Below, in pieces: positions 34,860-45,194 of a stretch of DNA of 64,000 bases. Position 1 is the first letter of the stretch, and every line of letters starts with the position of its first letter. Below the pieces are notes generated by a model. It did no database searches and was not told where the DNA came from. It worked only from the letters and a program-made list of their open reading frames with translations. The position numbers and the translations under genes are program-made. The DNA comes from Nectonema munidae (Eukaryota; Nematomorpha; Nectonematoida; Nectonematidae): positions 312,501-376,500 of the forward strand of contig JAUIRK010000889.1 of NCBI GenBank assembly GCA_030549495.1. Reading direction: 5' to 3'.

Positions 34860-36960
34860 ACGATATATTTCGGAACGATGACGTTTTTTATCAATTAATA
34901 TAAAAGGTAATGTGGAAAGATTGATGCAAACGCAATAAATAGGTTTATTGTATACGAAGAAAGATCACATAGCTGTAGGGTGTGTGTATTGTGATGTGTG
35001 GAAGAGGTTCAAATTAGATTGGTGTAAATGGAAGGCATGTCTATGTATTGGTTAATTCAGTTGGGATCCGATAGGAAGTGCCAGGCTTCAAGGAATAAAA
35101 GATATTTTGGGGATGAGGTGCAAAGTATTTGTGTATTTTCGAAGTCGAAAGAATGTGTGGGATAGGTTATTAGGGGTTGAAGCAGCATATTGTTATGGAG
35201 GTTCAGTTTAGCGTTCTGTTTATGCCTTGAGACGAGGTATTGTTGTTCTTTGATACGAATTTGCAGCAGTCCGTCGGTCTTGCCTATGTGCAGTGCAACC
35301 AATGCAGTTTATTTTGTATACACAGTTACTGGTTTTGAGACGATCATAATTCTCACGAAAAGTGTTTGAAGTTGGTGTAAGGATTGTTAGCCTTGGGAAT
35401 CAAAGTGACGTTGTGAGTACATAGTGCGGTTTAAGTTTGTTGAAATAAAAAGTGTCGAAGTTGTGGATTGTGAAAGTTTTTTTATGGGTTGAATACGAAA
35501 ATTGTAAACTCTCTAAAATATTTTCCGATCAAAAATTTATCTTTATCTTCCTTGGACGAATGTAGCGACTTTTTAATTACAGACTTGGGATAGTTATTTA
35601 AGTGTAAAATAGATTTGACGTTGTCCAGTTCCATTTCTAGTGTTTCGGAATTAGATGAAAGATACAATGAGCGGTTAAAAGGCGTTTCAGATAATTTGTG
35701 TGCACAGGGGTGTTTGGATAAGAAGTCTAAGTATCGTTATGTGTGAGTAGGTTCGTAGTGAACCCTAGTTAAGAGACAGGTATTCTTTTTCTGGTGACAG
35801 CGCAATTTAAAAAGGGTAGGGTCATATTTTTTATGATTCAACCGTTAATTTTAAACATTCATGTAAATTATTGAGGGCTGTGTGGAACAGGTTAATATGA
35901 TTTTTGTTCATAATGCAAAAATGTCATATACATAGGAGGCATAAAATTTTGGGAAGTAGTTGGAGACTAGAGAGTCTTCAAAGGATTCCAAAACAAGCGT
36001 CGCTAATATTCCACTAATGGGATTTCCTATGGGGGTGCCGTATATTTGTTTATACATGTACGTTATTAAATGTAAAGTACATGTGCAAATGAATTCAATC
36101 GTGTGTAAGATGTCAAATAAGTTAAGTTTAGTGTACTTCTTTTTAGAGGAAGTTTTGAGATATTTTTCTTGGACCTCAAGGGAATAGTCTATAGGTATGC
36201 ATGTGAATAAGGATTCTGCATCAAAAATGACCAGAACATTGTCAGGGTGTAGCTTTCGTGTTTTCAATGTTGTAATGAACTCTTAAGAATTTTTGACCGA
36301 TAAGGCATTGCCATTAGTGAAGTTGGTTAAAATTTTGGAGAGATACGAGCAAAATGTATAAAAAGGAGAATTTATATAATTTAAAATAGGACATAAAGGA
36401 TTATTTTGTTTGTGTATTTTTGGTTAACCGTATAGGTAAAGATAGTATAAAAATCTGAATGGAAGCTTTTGTATGACAATTTACTTTCTTTATAAATTTG
36501 TAAATGAAGTTGTTGAATTTTTGTTGTGCTGTAGAAAAATGAAATTTTAGTGTTTAAACGAGAGATTTTTAAGTACGTGGTTGAGACTGATGGAAGTGCG
36601 TTTATTTTATTTGTGTAATCTAGAGTGTCTAAAATAACGAAACAATTTCTCTTGTCTGCAGTAAAAACAGTTCTGTTGGCATCATTTTTTATTTTTTTGG
36701 CATTGCTTTTGTTTGTGTGCAATGTTATTTTTGTGATGCGAGTTTGAAAAGATTTACTGCCTCTAAGCGAAAAGCTTCCTTTTGAAGTTGAACAGCGTTT
36801 TCAAGTTTGCCAAGAAAGTGCTTGAGATGTGTAAAACTCGTGTGGACATTGAATTTTGGGCCTAATGTTAAAAGATTGAACTCGTCTTTGGAGAGTGGAA
36901 TAGAAGATAGATTCTTGACCCATTTATTGCGTTTGCATTCATCTTCCCGCATTATCCTTT
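34860..36960 (-). mobile_element. Penelope-like retroelement, broken copy A
   Basis: Minus-strand pieces in the order of a Penelope-like protein. N-terminal WVKNLSSIPLSKDEFNLL. A following segment with FTADKRNCFVILD. The reverse transcriptase core VIFDAESLFTCIPI, IYGTPIGNPISG and an active-site region resembling YVDDIF. At the end the GIY-YIG-type endonuclease portion IGKTDGLLQIRIKEQ and FDFENTQIL..LFLEAWH. A TTTCGGAACGATGACG motif near 34867 resembles Penelope-like terminal sequence. It covers most of the element but is broken in several places, so non-functional. Its neighbour, copy B, lies in the same orientation. Confidence 0.75.
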
Positions 36961-37514
36961 ATATTACAGCAAATGTATTTTTATAATTCATAAAGCAATA
37001 TTTAAAAGAAACTTTAAATATATGCCAATTCTATAGATTTAGGCGGTAGTTTCGATTTTGAAGTGTTTCAAAAGCTTACCGCTTTTTGTTGGTGTCTGGT
37101 TGACAGTTTTGAGAATTGTTATCGTAAAATGTTAATATAAACGTTAATAATCTTCAATTAATGATACTTCTACTTAAAAGCTTTCATTTCAGTTTTGAAC
37201 AAATTCAGTTATAGGCATGGGAAAAAGTCTATGCTCACTCCTGGCATCCAAGTTAAACATTTATACTTCCTGTTATGAGTGGGCACTAGGGTGATTACTA
37301 AAAAATTTTTTATAGACATATTTTTTAAAATAAAATAAATTTAAAATTGCCATTAATTTTTTAAATATTTTTACGTTTAAGCCTTAAAAAACGTCTAAAA
37401 ATTCTAACAACAGCGTAAAGGATAATCTTTCTATTTGAAAAAAAAATTACAAATATCATCCAAGCCAAAAAGGAATCCAAGCATTCAATTTGTTGACAAA
37501 ATTTCAAATCTTAA

Positions 37515-38800
37515 ATGGATGCCGACAAATTCTTGGAAACTTTGCTTTTTTGTTCAACACCAAAAAAACTACGACAAGATGGAGTAAAAACTATGATTGA
37601 TGATATAGAAATGCTTTGGAAAGAAACTTTAAATATTCCAACTCTTTCTAGTGCACTACTGAGAATGAAACTTTATCGTTTAATCGATTTAAATGACAAA
37701 AAATAAAAAAATCCATCAAATTTACTACCATACTTTCTCGGTTGTTTGATATCACTAATAAAAAGTGGGAATGGAAAAGCACAGAGGATACAAACTCAAC
37801 CAGAAGCAGATTCAAAGTGGAGGTAAAGTTGGTTATTCTACTGTCAAGCAAGCAAGCTCCTTTAAAATCAATGCACCCAACAAAACAAGCGCCACTCGCC
37901 TTCCTGTTCTTCTTCTGAAGACAAACTAAATTACAAAGGAGCAGGAACTTCAACAGCAAGTTTACTGTTACGCAAAAATAACATATCAAGACACAAAGCG
38001 CATGACGTTCTCGAAACAATTTTAGGTTATAATGTTCCAGTACCATGACAATCGGGTATATTGAAATAAATAATAATCAGAGAAGGCAAAAAAATGAAAA
38101 AAAATTTTTTTGAAAAATTACAAGTCGATGATCGTTATTTTCTTCAATTTGATCGTAAAAGGTAACGGGAAGAATATCAAGTGGTTTTGCTAAAAATACC
38201 ATGACTGAAATAAAACTTCGTGTTTTAAAATGCCCAAATGGTACTGCTAAGGCTGTTCACAAAGAACTACATAATCTGATCGACGAATACAATGCTTGGA
38301 AAAATATTTGCATGATAATTTGCGACACATCTGCCGTAAATTCTGGTCATTTGCAGGATATTGTTAAATTGATCCAGGATGATGTCATAAGCAAAGGTTT
38401 TCAGAAGCCACAGTACATGGGTGTCAACATCACGTACTCGATCTGCTTCTAAAATACGTAACGGATTTTCTCATTCCAAAACAAAGCACCAGCCCAGAAC
38501 ATAACAGCTCTTTTATTGACGAAATATCGAAAAACTACAATTCTCTTAGAGCCAAATAAAAGGTTCGTCCAACAGATGATGTTAACACTGGATGGCCGGA
38601 CGACTTGAAGTTTTTGTATGAACTATGCCAGGCATATCGTCACTACAAAACAACTTTAAAGTGGCTCAAAATATACTGGAAGAAACTCCTGAACATACAT
38701 CAAGAAAGATGGAATTGGCGTGCAATATACGCTCTTATAGCATTTTTCCTTTTGCCCGATTGGCGTAGCATCCTCGGAACAGCATGCGAGTTCATCTCTT
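37515..38800 (+). pseudogene. Transposase-like relic, DTxxxNxG family, copy 1
   Basis: An intron-less, much interrupted coding region. It begins MDADKFLETLLF. A later block has MIICDTSAVNSGHLQDIV and KPQYMGVN (the family form being IGCQHH), followed in other frames by DVNTGWPDDLKFLY and RWNWRAIYALIAF. Closely similar blocks ([19 protein letters not shown], then VKFLMGD) occur on the minus strand at 59590-59980, so the family is repeated here. From memory, related uncharacterised multi-copy proteins occur in arthropods and cnidarians. I infer a DNA-transposon origin but cannot name the superfamily. Confidence 0.55.
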
Positions 38801-39961
38801 ATAAGAAAAAATATTTTTTAAAAGTTTTTTTTATTATCCCTTACTTATCTCTATTAATATCTTTTGTGCAAATAAAATTTGTTTAATTATAATGATTACC
38901 TTCTTAAATAAAATAACTAAGTTATTAGATTTTTAAAAAAAATTCCTTTTTTTCAAATATTTTGTCAAAGTGCAGGTGGAAGTTTTTTTGTAAAATGCAA
39001 AAATAATAATAGTATTTTTAAATTACACATAAAAGTTCCTCGTTCGCAAGTGATCTCATCAAAAATAATTTTTGTAATTGCCCTAGTAGACACCCACAGC
39101 AAAACTGCTCCCTGAAGCAAAAATCTTCACATACCAAGCACTTTTTATGAAAGAAAAGGAACCCTGGTAAATTAGTTATCTATTCATCATATTTTGAATG
39201 CATTGACTGTTGAATTTATAATAAATCTGTCATCTATTTTCATTGTATAATTTCTACCATTTTTGCCCTACACATATTGGCAACTATGATTTGTTAACAT
39301 AGTTGTTAGATATAAAAAAGTAGATTATCAATAGTTTAGTGTAAAAAAAAATTTGAAAATTGAATCGTGATTAAACTTATGTGGAATTGTCCTATGGTAA
39401 TTATCGTAGGATTGCAGATCAGAGGGACGTTTCCAGTAATAGCTATACCAACAAATGAACGGGAGTAAAAAATTAAGGTGTAAAAAAGAAAAAACATATT
39501 TAAAAACTCTTTATTAGTAATTAAGTATTTATTCACAAAAAGAAGTCGTAGTGAATAATTAATACAGTACAAAAAATGAATTTATAAATTTTAAACAAAC
39601 AATTATTCAATATTTGAAAAAAAATACTCTTTAAGGTATTCATAGGATTCTTCGACATTTGAATTCAACTTTGTTTTTAATAACTTTTTTGCTTTCTTTG
39701 ATTTGCTACCGATATCAAAATTGGTATTTGTTAGATCTACACTTTTTATATAAAGATTTAAATTTGTAGAGTGATATAAAAATTCCACGGCATTGCAAAT
39801 TTGTCGAAAGTAAAAAGATTGCCATACCCTTTCAGTAAAATAAACAGCATATCTTTTCAATATTAGAGCCTATTTTTCTTACATTGAATTCTTTAAAATA
39901 AAGTCAAACGAATCTAACTTTAGGAGAAAAAAAATTTAATCCGCCACCATTGAAAATTGCA
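38801..39961. other. AT-rich spacer, no gene seen
   Basis: Two short minus-strand frames (39336-39572 and 39603-39860) have no recognisable domain. The second is lysine-rich at its end. Neither is supported as a gene. Confidence 0.45.
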
Positions 39962-39965
39962 TTAA

Positions 39966-40089
39966 CCCATTTCAAGCAAAGCAGACGATATCTAAAAAAC
40001 GCAGACGATTTATATTAAAAGTCATTGAAAAAAGCAGACGAGGATGAAATTACTTATGTTCCAAAATAGGAACATTGGCCGTAAATGGG
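39966..40089 (+). mobile_element. TTAA-flanked MITE (piggyBac-type ends), copy 1
   Basis: 124 bp flanked by TTAA on both sides (39962-39965 and 40090-40093). Ends are CCCATTT and AAATGGG. It contains three AGCAGACGA or CGCAGACGA subterminal motifs and a right-side hairpin GTTCC-AAAATA-GGAAC next to ATTGGCC. Confidence 0.8.
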
Positions 40090-40182
40090 TTAAACGAAAA
40101 TCAAATTACAAAAAATTGCAAATTTTATAATTAAAAATGTTATTTTTAATTTTAAGAATTGTTTTAATAAATAATGAATATA

Positions 40183-42170
40183 CACTGTTAAAAACGCGCA
40201 TAGAATTTCAATGCTTCAGATACTTAAACACGTTTTAAATCTAAACACAAATGTCTGGAAGATATAAACAAGAATGATAATACTATCTGACTATACACTC
40301 ACTGTCTTAAAAGCATCAAGATGCTTGAGAATGATTTTATGTATCTAATGACAGGAAATTACACACTACATCACAATGGTAGATGTCACTTCTATATAGA
40401 AGCCATCGGTTAGGGGTCTCACATACTTCTAACTTATAAAATTATGCACAACTAAAAAAGAATAAGTCAAAGTGTAAGAGGAAATGTATACCTAAGAGAG
40501 ATAGCACATATAGGGAGAGGAGAGAAAGAAGCTCAATAAGACAACAGAGTTCTGCAACCATGTCCGAGTGCTGCAAGTGACCTAAACCAAAACTATGATA
40601 GCATATTGCTGCGATTATATTTCAACACATACCAACTCGACATATATGATCTTCATTCACGACAAACCCATGCGTATTATGTTGTAAGCAAATATACATA
40701 CACTGCTTCTAACTCCTTCCATCTTTCAATAGCTTGACAGATATTATCTCTATCTTCTTCCTGTTGTTTTATCCAACAAAACATTTTGTAAATTTCCTAA
40801 CTAACGTTCTTTCAAACTTTCATTCTCTTTATCAACCTCTCTGAAGCCTTTTACATATGTATGAGTATATTTTTGCCTATATTTTTTAATTCTTGAAAAA
40901 CTTGTTTTATAATAAGAAATTTTATTATAAGAATGATAATATTTTTTCCTATATTTTTTTAGTTCTTGAAAAGCTTTTTTTATTTAATATAAGAAGTTTA
41001 ATCTTTTTTTGCACTATATGTCATAAAAAAATGAAATGTACTTTTTGTCCTTTCTTTTGCAACGACAACTTTGATCTTGTCCATCACATCATTAATGTAA
41101 GTAAGCTTTTCTAGTTCAATATCTACTTTTTAAAAACTTATAATTTTTAGATCGAGAAAGAGTTTTTTCTGATGAAACCAGATCTCGACTGGGATTCTTT
41201 AAGTGAAAGTTGGAGTTTTTGTATTGAGAAAGTAGAAAAAAATTATTCAAAAGAATTGAATGTAATATACTCTTCCATGGAAAAAATATTATTTTTAAAA
41301 ATTTTTATATTAAGGTAAAGGAGGTCTCAACAAAAGATGAAAATTTTAAAAATTATATTGTTTTTAAGTACTTAATTGATGTGACCAAAATGAAGAATCA
41401 AAAAGGCTTTATCCATGAACTAATAAATGAAAATGAGGTAATTTTCTTTATCAGATTTTTCTAATTTTAAATCTTTCTTTGTTTTGGAATGATGAATATA
41501 GTCTAATCAGTGTAGGATGTCCTCCAAGATTACTACTTATTACTTGTAACAATGAAGTAAAATCAACGAAAATTGTTGCTGACGGTTTAACTTTCGCATT
41601 GAATAAAGACTTGAAAAAAACAATGATTACAATGATGTTTTATTACGTATTTGATTTAAACTACCCAAAGAATTTTCAGTTTCTTGGATTCCTACAAGAA
41701 ATTCTACTAAAAGACAAAGCACCCTACTACAAAAGCACAAGTCTAATAAAATTAGAAAAAAAATACAATGAAGCTGCAGATATCTATGTTACATGATTCA
41801 TATAAACTTTTCTTCTTGTTTTAAACGAATTTGATTTTGGCAATAATTAGTTTTTTCAATAAATTTTTTTCAAATTTATTTATATTTGAAATTCAAGTGA
41901 GTCTCATTGCAATTTCATGAAGATTGTTAAAACAGACCAAATGTTTTGGTAGGTAGTTCTAATGCTTTCAATATTCTGATTATTGAATGAAAACTTTTAA
42001 ATTCCAATCTAAACATGTTTAGAGATTACGCATGAAAAACTGTGTTTTTATGTGTTTAGATTCTAAATGCTTCTTTCACAGTGTGAACACGTTTAGAGTT
42101 TACGCGTAAAAAAACTGACATTTTTTGTGTTTAGAATTGTGTTTAGATTCTAAACGCTGTTTTTACAGTG
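40183..42170. mobile_element. CACTG-ended DNA transposon of unassigned superfamily
   Basis: 1988 bp. The left end is CACTGTTAAAAACGCG, and the reverse complement of the right end is CACTGTAAAAACAGCG. Both continue into TCTAAACACA-type subterminal repeats. TATA flanks each side (40179-40182 and 42171-42174), a possible 4-bp target duplication. The right end is present twice in tandem (42011-42083 and 42087-42170). Inside, on the plus strand, are open blocks with splice-like borders. This looks like a transposon, possibly non-autonomous, carrying a small gene. Confidence 0.65.
41031..41796 (+). CDS. Possible spliced gene inside the CACTG element
   Basis: Open blocks on one strand with intron-like borders. 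41031-41096 encodes MKCTFCPFFCNDNFDLVHHI (C2H2-like CxxC...HH) and is followed by GTAAGT. 41151-41259 starts after TTTTTAG and ends before GTAATA. 41316-41437 starts after TATTAAG and ends before GTAATT. The final block to 41796 contains CPPRLLLITCN, TFALNKDLKKT and VFDLNYPKNFQFLGF. The first three blocks keep phase 0. The acceptor of the last block is not resolved: the in-frame AG would leave a 17-base intron, too short. The last block resembles uncharacterised C2H2-linked proteins I recall from animals. Function unknown. Confidence 0.45.
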
Positions 42171-42915
42171 TATATACACAGTTTTAAGGATTATTTCTTT
42201 ATTTATTTTAGCGCATTATTATTTTATCCGGACACTCCATTCAAGATTACTACGCTATGAACGGGTAACGTTATTTTACTTCATTACAGATTACTACGCC
42301 ATCTAAAACTTTTAAAAATCAAATAAAGCATTGTATATATATAACTGTTATTTAATATTTTAAAAAATAAATTTCTATTTTTATAATTTTATTTATTATT
42401 CTCATTCAATTTAAATTTTCTTCTAAAATTTTCGTCTGTTTTTTGTTTTACAATATCTAACTACGTACAAGATTTTTTCCAAGACTAACAATTTTGGCGC
42501 TTCATATCAAAGATTTGACGTGTAATATCCAAAAGATATAAGATATGGTGTTGGTAATTTTAAATTGGACGATTCGTACGCAAGACTAAATTTAACTTAA
42601 AATACATACTGTCTTCAAGTCAATCAGAAAGAAGTTACAAAATGTGAGGTTAATTTACCTAAAAGATACAACCTTCACCACTTATATCTAAATATGTGCA
42701 ATGATGTTTGAAATTCTTTTATTCCAGTAAGAAACCTTTATGATACAAGCCAGGTTCTATATTACCAAAATAAAGTCAAGATTACAAAAATAAAGGTTTT
42801 TATGATCGTTTATTTTCAGTAAGAAATTTTAGATATAAGTTCTCTTAGCTTGAATTTTCCAATTGTATAATATAAAGTTATTTATCTCGCTAAATCTCCT
42901 TATTTGCTATTTTAA

Positions 42916-43037
42916 CCCTTTGAGGACCGGTGGGATACTGGTGTCCCAAAAAATTGAAATCATCTGCTTTAGATATATAAAATTGCATTGAAAAATAAAG
43001 CAGACGATTAGTCTTCAAAATTCTGGTCCTCAAAGGG
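42916..43037 (-). mobile_element. TTAA-flanked MITE, copy 2
   Basis: 122 bp between TTAA at 42912-42915 and 43038-43041, with ends CCCTTTGAGGACC and GGTCCTCAAAGGG. An inverted pair of AAAGCAGACGAT motifs lies inside, and a TGGGA...TCCCA hairpin lies near the left end, so this copy is reversed relative to the others. Confidence 0.85.
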
Positions 43038-43332
43038 TTAAACTACTAGTTTAGCTAGAGTTTTTAGAAAAAATAAATTCTAAATTTTTAATTTTAAAAA
43101 TTGATTTAATAAATAATGAAATTATATATAAGGTTCTAATGATTTTTATTTATTTTAGCGCATTATTATTTTGACCGGGTAACAATGCTACTCCATTACG
43201 GAATACTACACCATGACCGGGTAACATAATTCTCCTCAATTACAGATTACTACGCCACGTCAAAAATTTTATATTATAAAAAACTAATTTATCTATTTTT
43301 ATAATTTTATTTATTATTCCTATTCAATTTAA

Positions 43333-43462
43333 CTCTTTCATTGCCAGAAAAATCAGACGATATTTATTAAAAAGCACAAGATTCATATACAAAACAATTT
43401 GAAAAAGCAGACGATGGTAAAATTGTTTATGTATCATATATGATACACTGGTCACGAAAGGG
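43333..43462 (+). mobile_element. TTAA-flanked MITE, copy 3, with empty site nearby
   Basis: 130 bp between TTAA at 43329-43332 and 43463-43466, with ends CTCTTTC and GAAAGGG. CAGACGAT motifs are inside, and the perfect palindrome GTATCATATATGATAC sits near the right end. The other duplication unit at 42405-42418 reads TTCAATTTAAATTTTC without the insert, giving the empty site and proving TTAA duplication. Confidence 0.9.
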
Positions 43463-43990
43463 TTAAATTTTCTCAAAATTTTCATCTGTTATGTTTTACA
43501 ATATCGACGTTCAAGACTAACAAGTTTTCCTCTTCATACCAAAGATTCGACCTGTAATATCCAAAAGATAAAGTGTTGATAATTTTACCGATTTGTACGC
43601 AAAACTAAATTGAACTTTAAATACATACTTCTTCAAGTCATTTCTAGAAGAAAGTTACAAAATGTGGAGTTTATTCACCTGAAAGATACAATATGCACCT
43701 TTTATGTCTAACTATGAGCAATGATGTTGAAATTCTTGTATTCGACTCAGAAACCATCATACATAAGCCAGGTTCTAGTCAAGACAACAAAAATCACAAG
43801 AAAGGTTTTTATTATCTTTTATTTTCAGTAAGAATTTTTTAAAGCTTAAATTTTAGATATAAGTTCTCCCAGGTTGAATTTTTCTAATTGTTTTCAATAT
43901 TTTTTTTAATTGTATAAAATAAATTTATTTGTCTCTAAGAATTTGTACCCTAAATTTCCTTATTTACTATTTTAGTTTATATACTAAAAT

Positions 43991-45186
43991 TTGGACAACT
44001 AGTTTAGCCAGAGTTTTTAAATACATGCTACCACCTTCGTTTTGGCCCAGAGACTTCCGATTTTTCATCTTCTCTCTGAAAATATTTACGGATTTTCAAA
44101 AATATTATTTATATAACCAAGTGAAAATTCATGTGAACACATAGATGACGAATAGTCACATTACTAGAGTCTATTTTATAGTTAGGGGACAATTCAACAC
44201 AGGATACTTCAACTTTCATAATGTCAATATATTTAGAAGCCGAGTTGACCTGCTTTCCATTTTATTACTTTCTGACTTCGTTCCTACATTTGAAATGGAT
44301 ATCTCCGATTTCATTTTATAAGCTTTTAACATCTACCAGACGATATAATCCAGAGAGAGGCTGGAGGCCAAATATGCCATAATATAATTTAGATGAAATA
44401 ACTAAAGTTGTATTTTGTATATTGACGAGACTGCTTAAGCATATTTTTCTTTTAACACTTAGCAATGCATTCTTTGAGAGGGATTCAGTGTGATTTACAA
44501 GGTCTTGACAACTTCTCGACCAATTTAAGGTAAAATCTTAGCAGAGTCATATAACAAGTGTTTATACCGATAGTAGAGTGAGTAACAAGAAACACTTTAA
44601 TGTGGGCAAATGGGAACCTATCAAGAGTCTGGTACACAATGCTAAAAGAATAAAATACCAAGAATTTCACTAAGACAACAAAATTTGAAAAGCACGGAGA
44701 TGAGTGAATCCGTGCGGGGAAATAGTTGAATTTTTAGTTCTTTTTTTAAATGAAATTATATCCTTGTTATTTTTTCTATTTACTTAAGTAGTGGGTTTCT
44801 TTTAATCCCAAAACAACTAAAACGTGAATTTAAAATGCGATTATAACAAATATTTTTTCAAAAATCTCCTCAGAAATTTCAGGAAAATATAATAATTTTA
44901 CACAAATATAATTGGCTGTATATTCATATACATAGGGCAAATTAACTTGTGAAAATATAGAAAATGTTAAAGCATTAAAATTTTAAATGTTTTTTTTAGT
45001 TAAAAGATTCTCGGATTTATTTGTGATAAAGCCTTTGCTTGATGCTTACTTCTCTCGATTTTTGTTTATCAAATGTTGGCGTGTATGCAAAGGTAATACT
45101 TTTTAGATTGATTTATTCAGCCATAACTTAAAATACAAAAGATAAAATAATTGGCCTGTTGCATTGACAAATTTTCACAGTCTAGA
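43991..45186. other. AT-rich spacer, no gene seen
   Basis: Only short frames without recognisable domains on both strands. Confidence 0.45.
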
Positions 45187-45194
45187 CTCTAGGT

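Larger units (their letters stand above)
42185..43990 (+). repeat. Tandem duplication containing copies 2 and 3 of the dispersed repeat
   Basis: Two units (about 42195-42915 and 43150-43990) share, in order, AGCGCATTATTATTTT, GATTACTACGCCA, ATTTTATTTATTATTC, the dispersed repeat at 42425-42800 and 43480-43830, TTTTCAGTAAGAA and AACTAGTTTAGC or ACTAGTTTAGC. Offset grows from ~955 to ~1055 bp because a MITE was inserted in each unit at different places. No coding capacity recognised. Confidence 0.7.
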
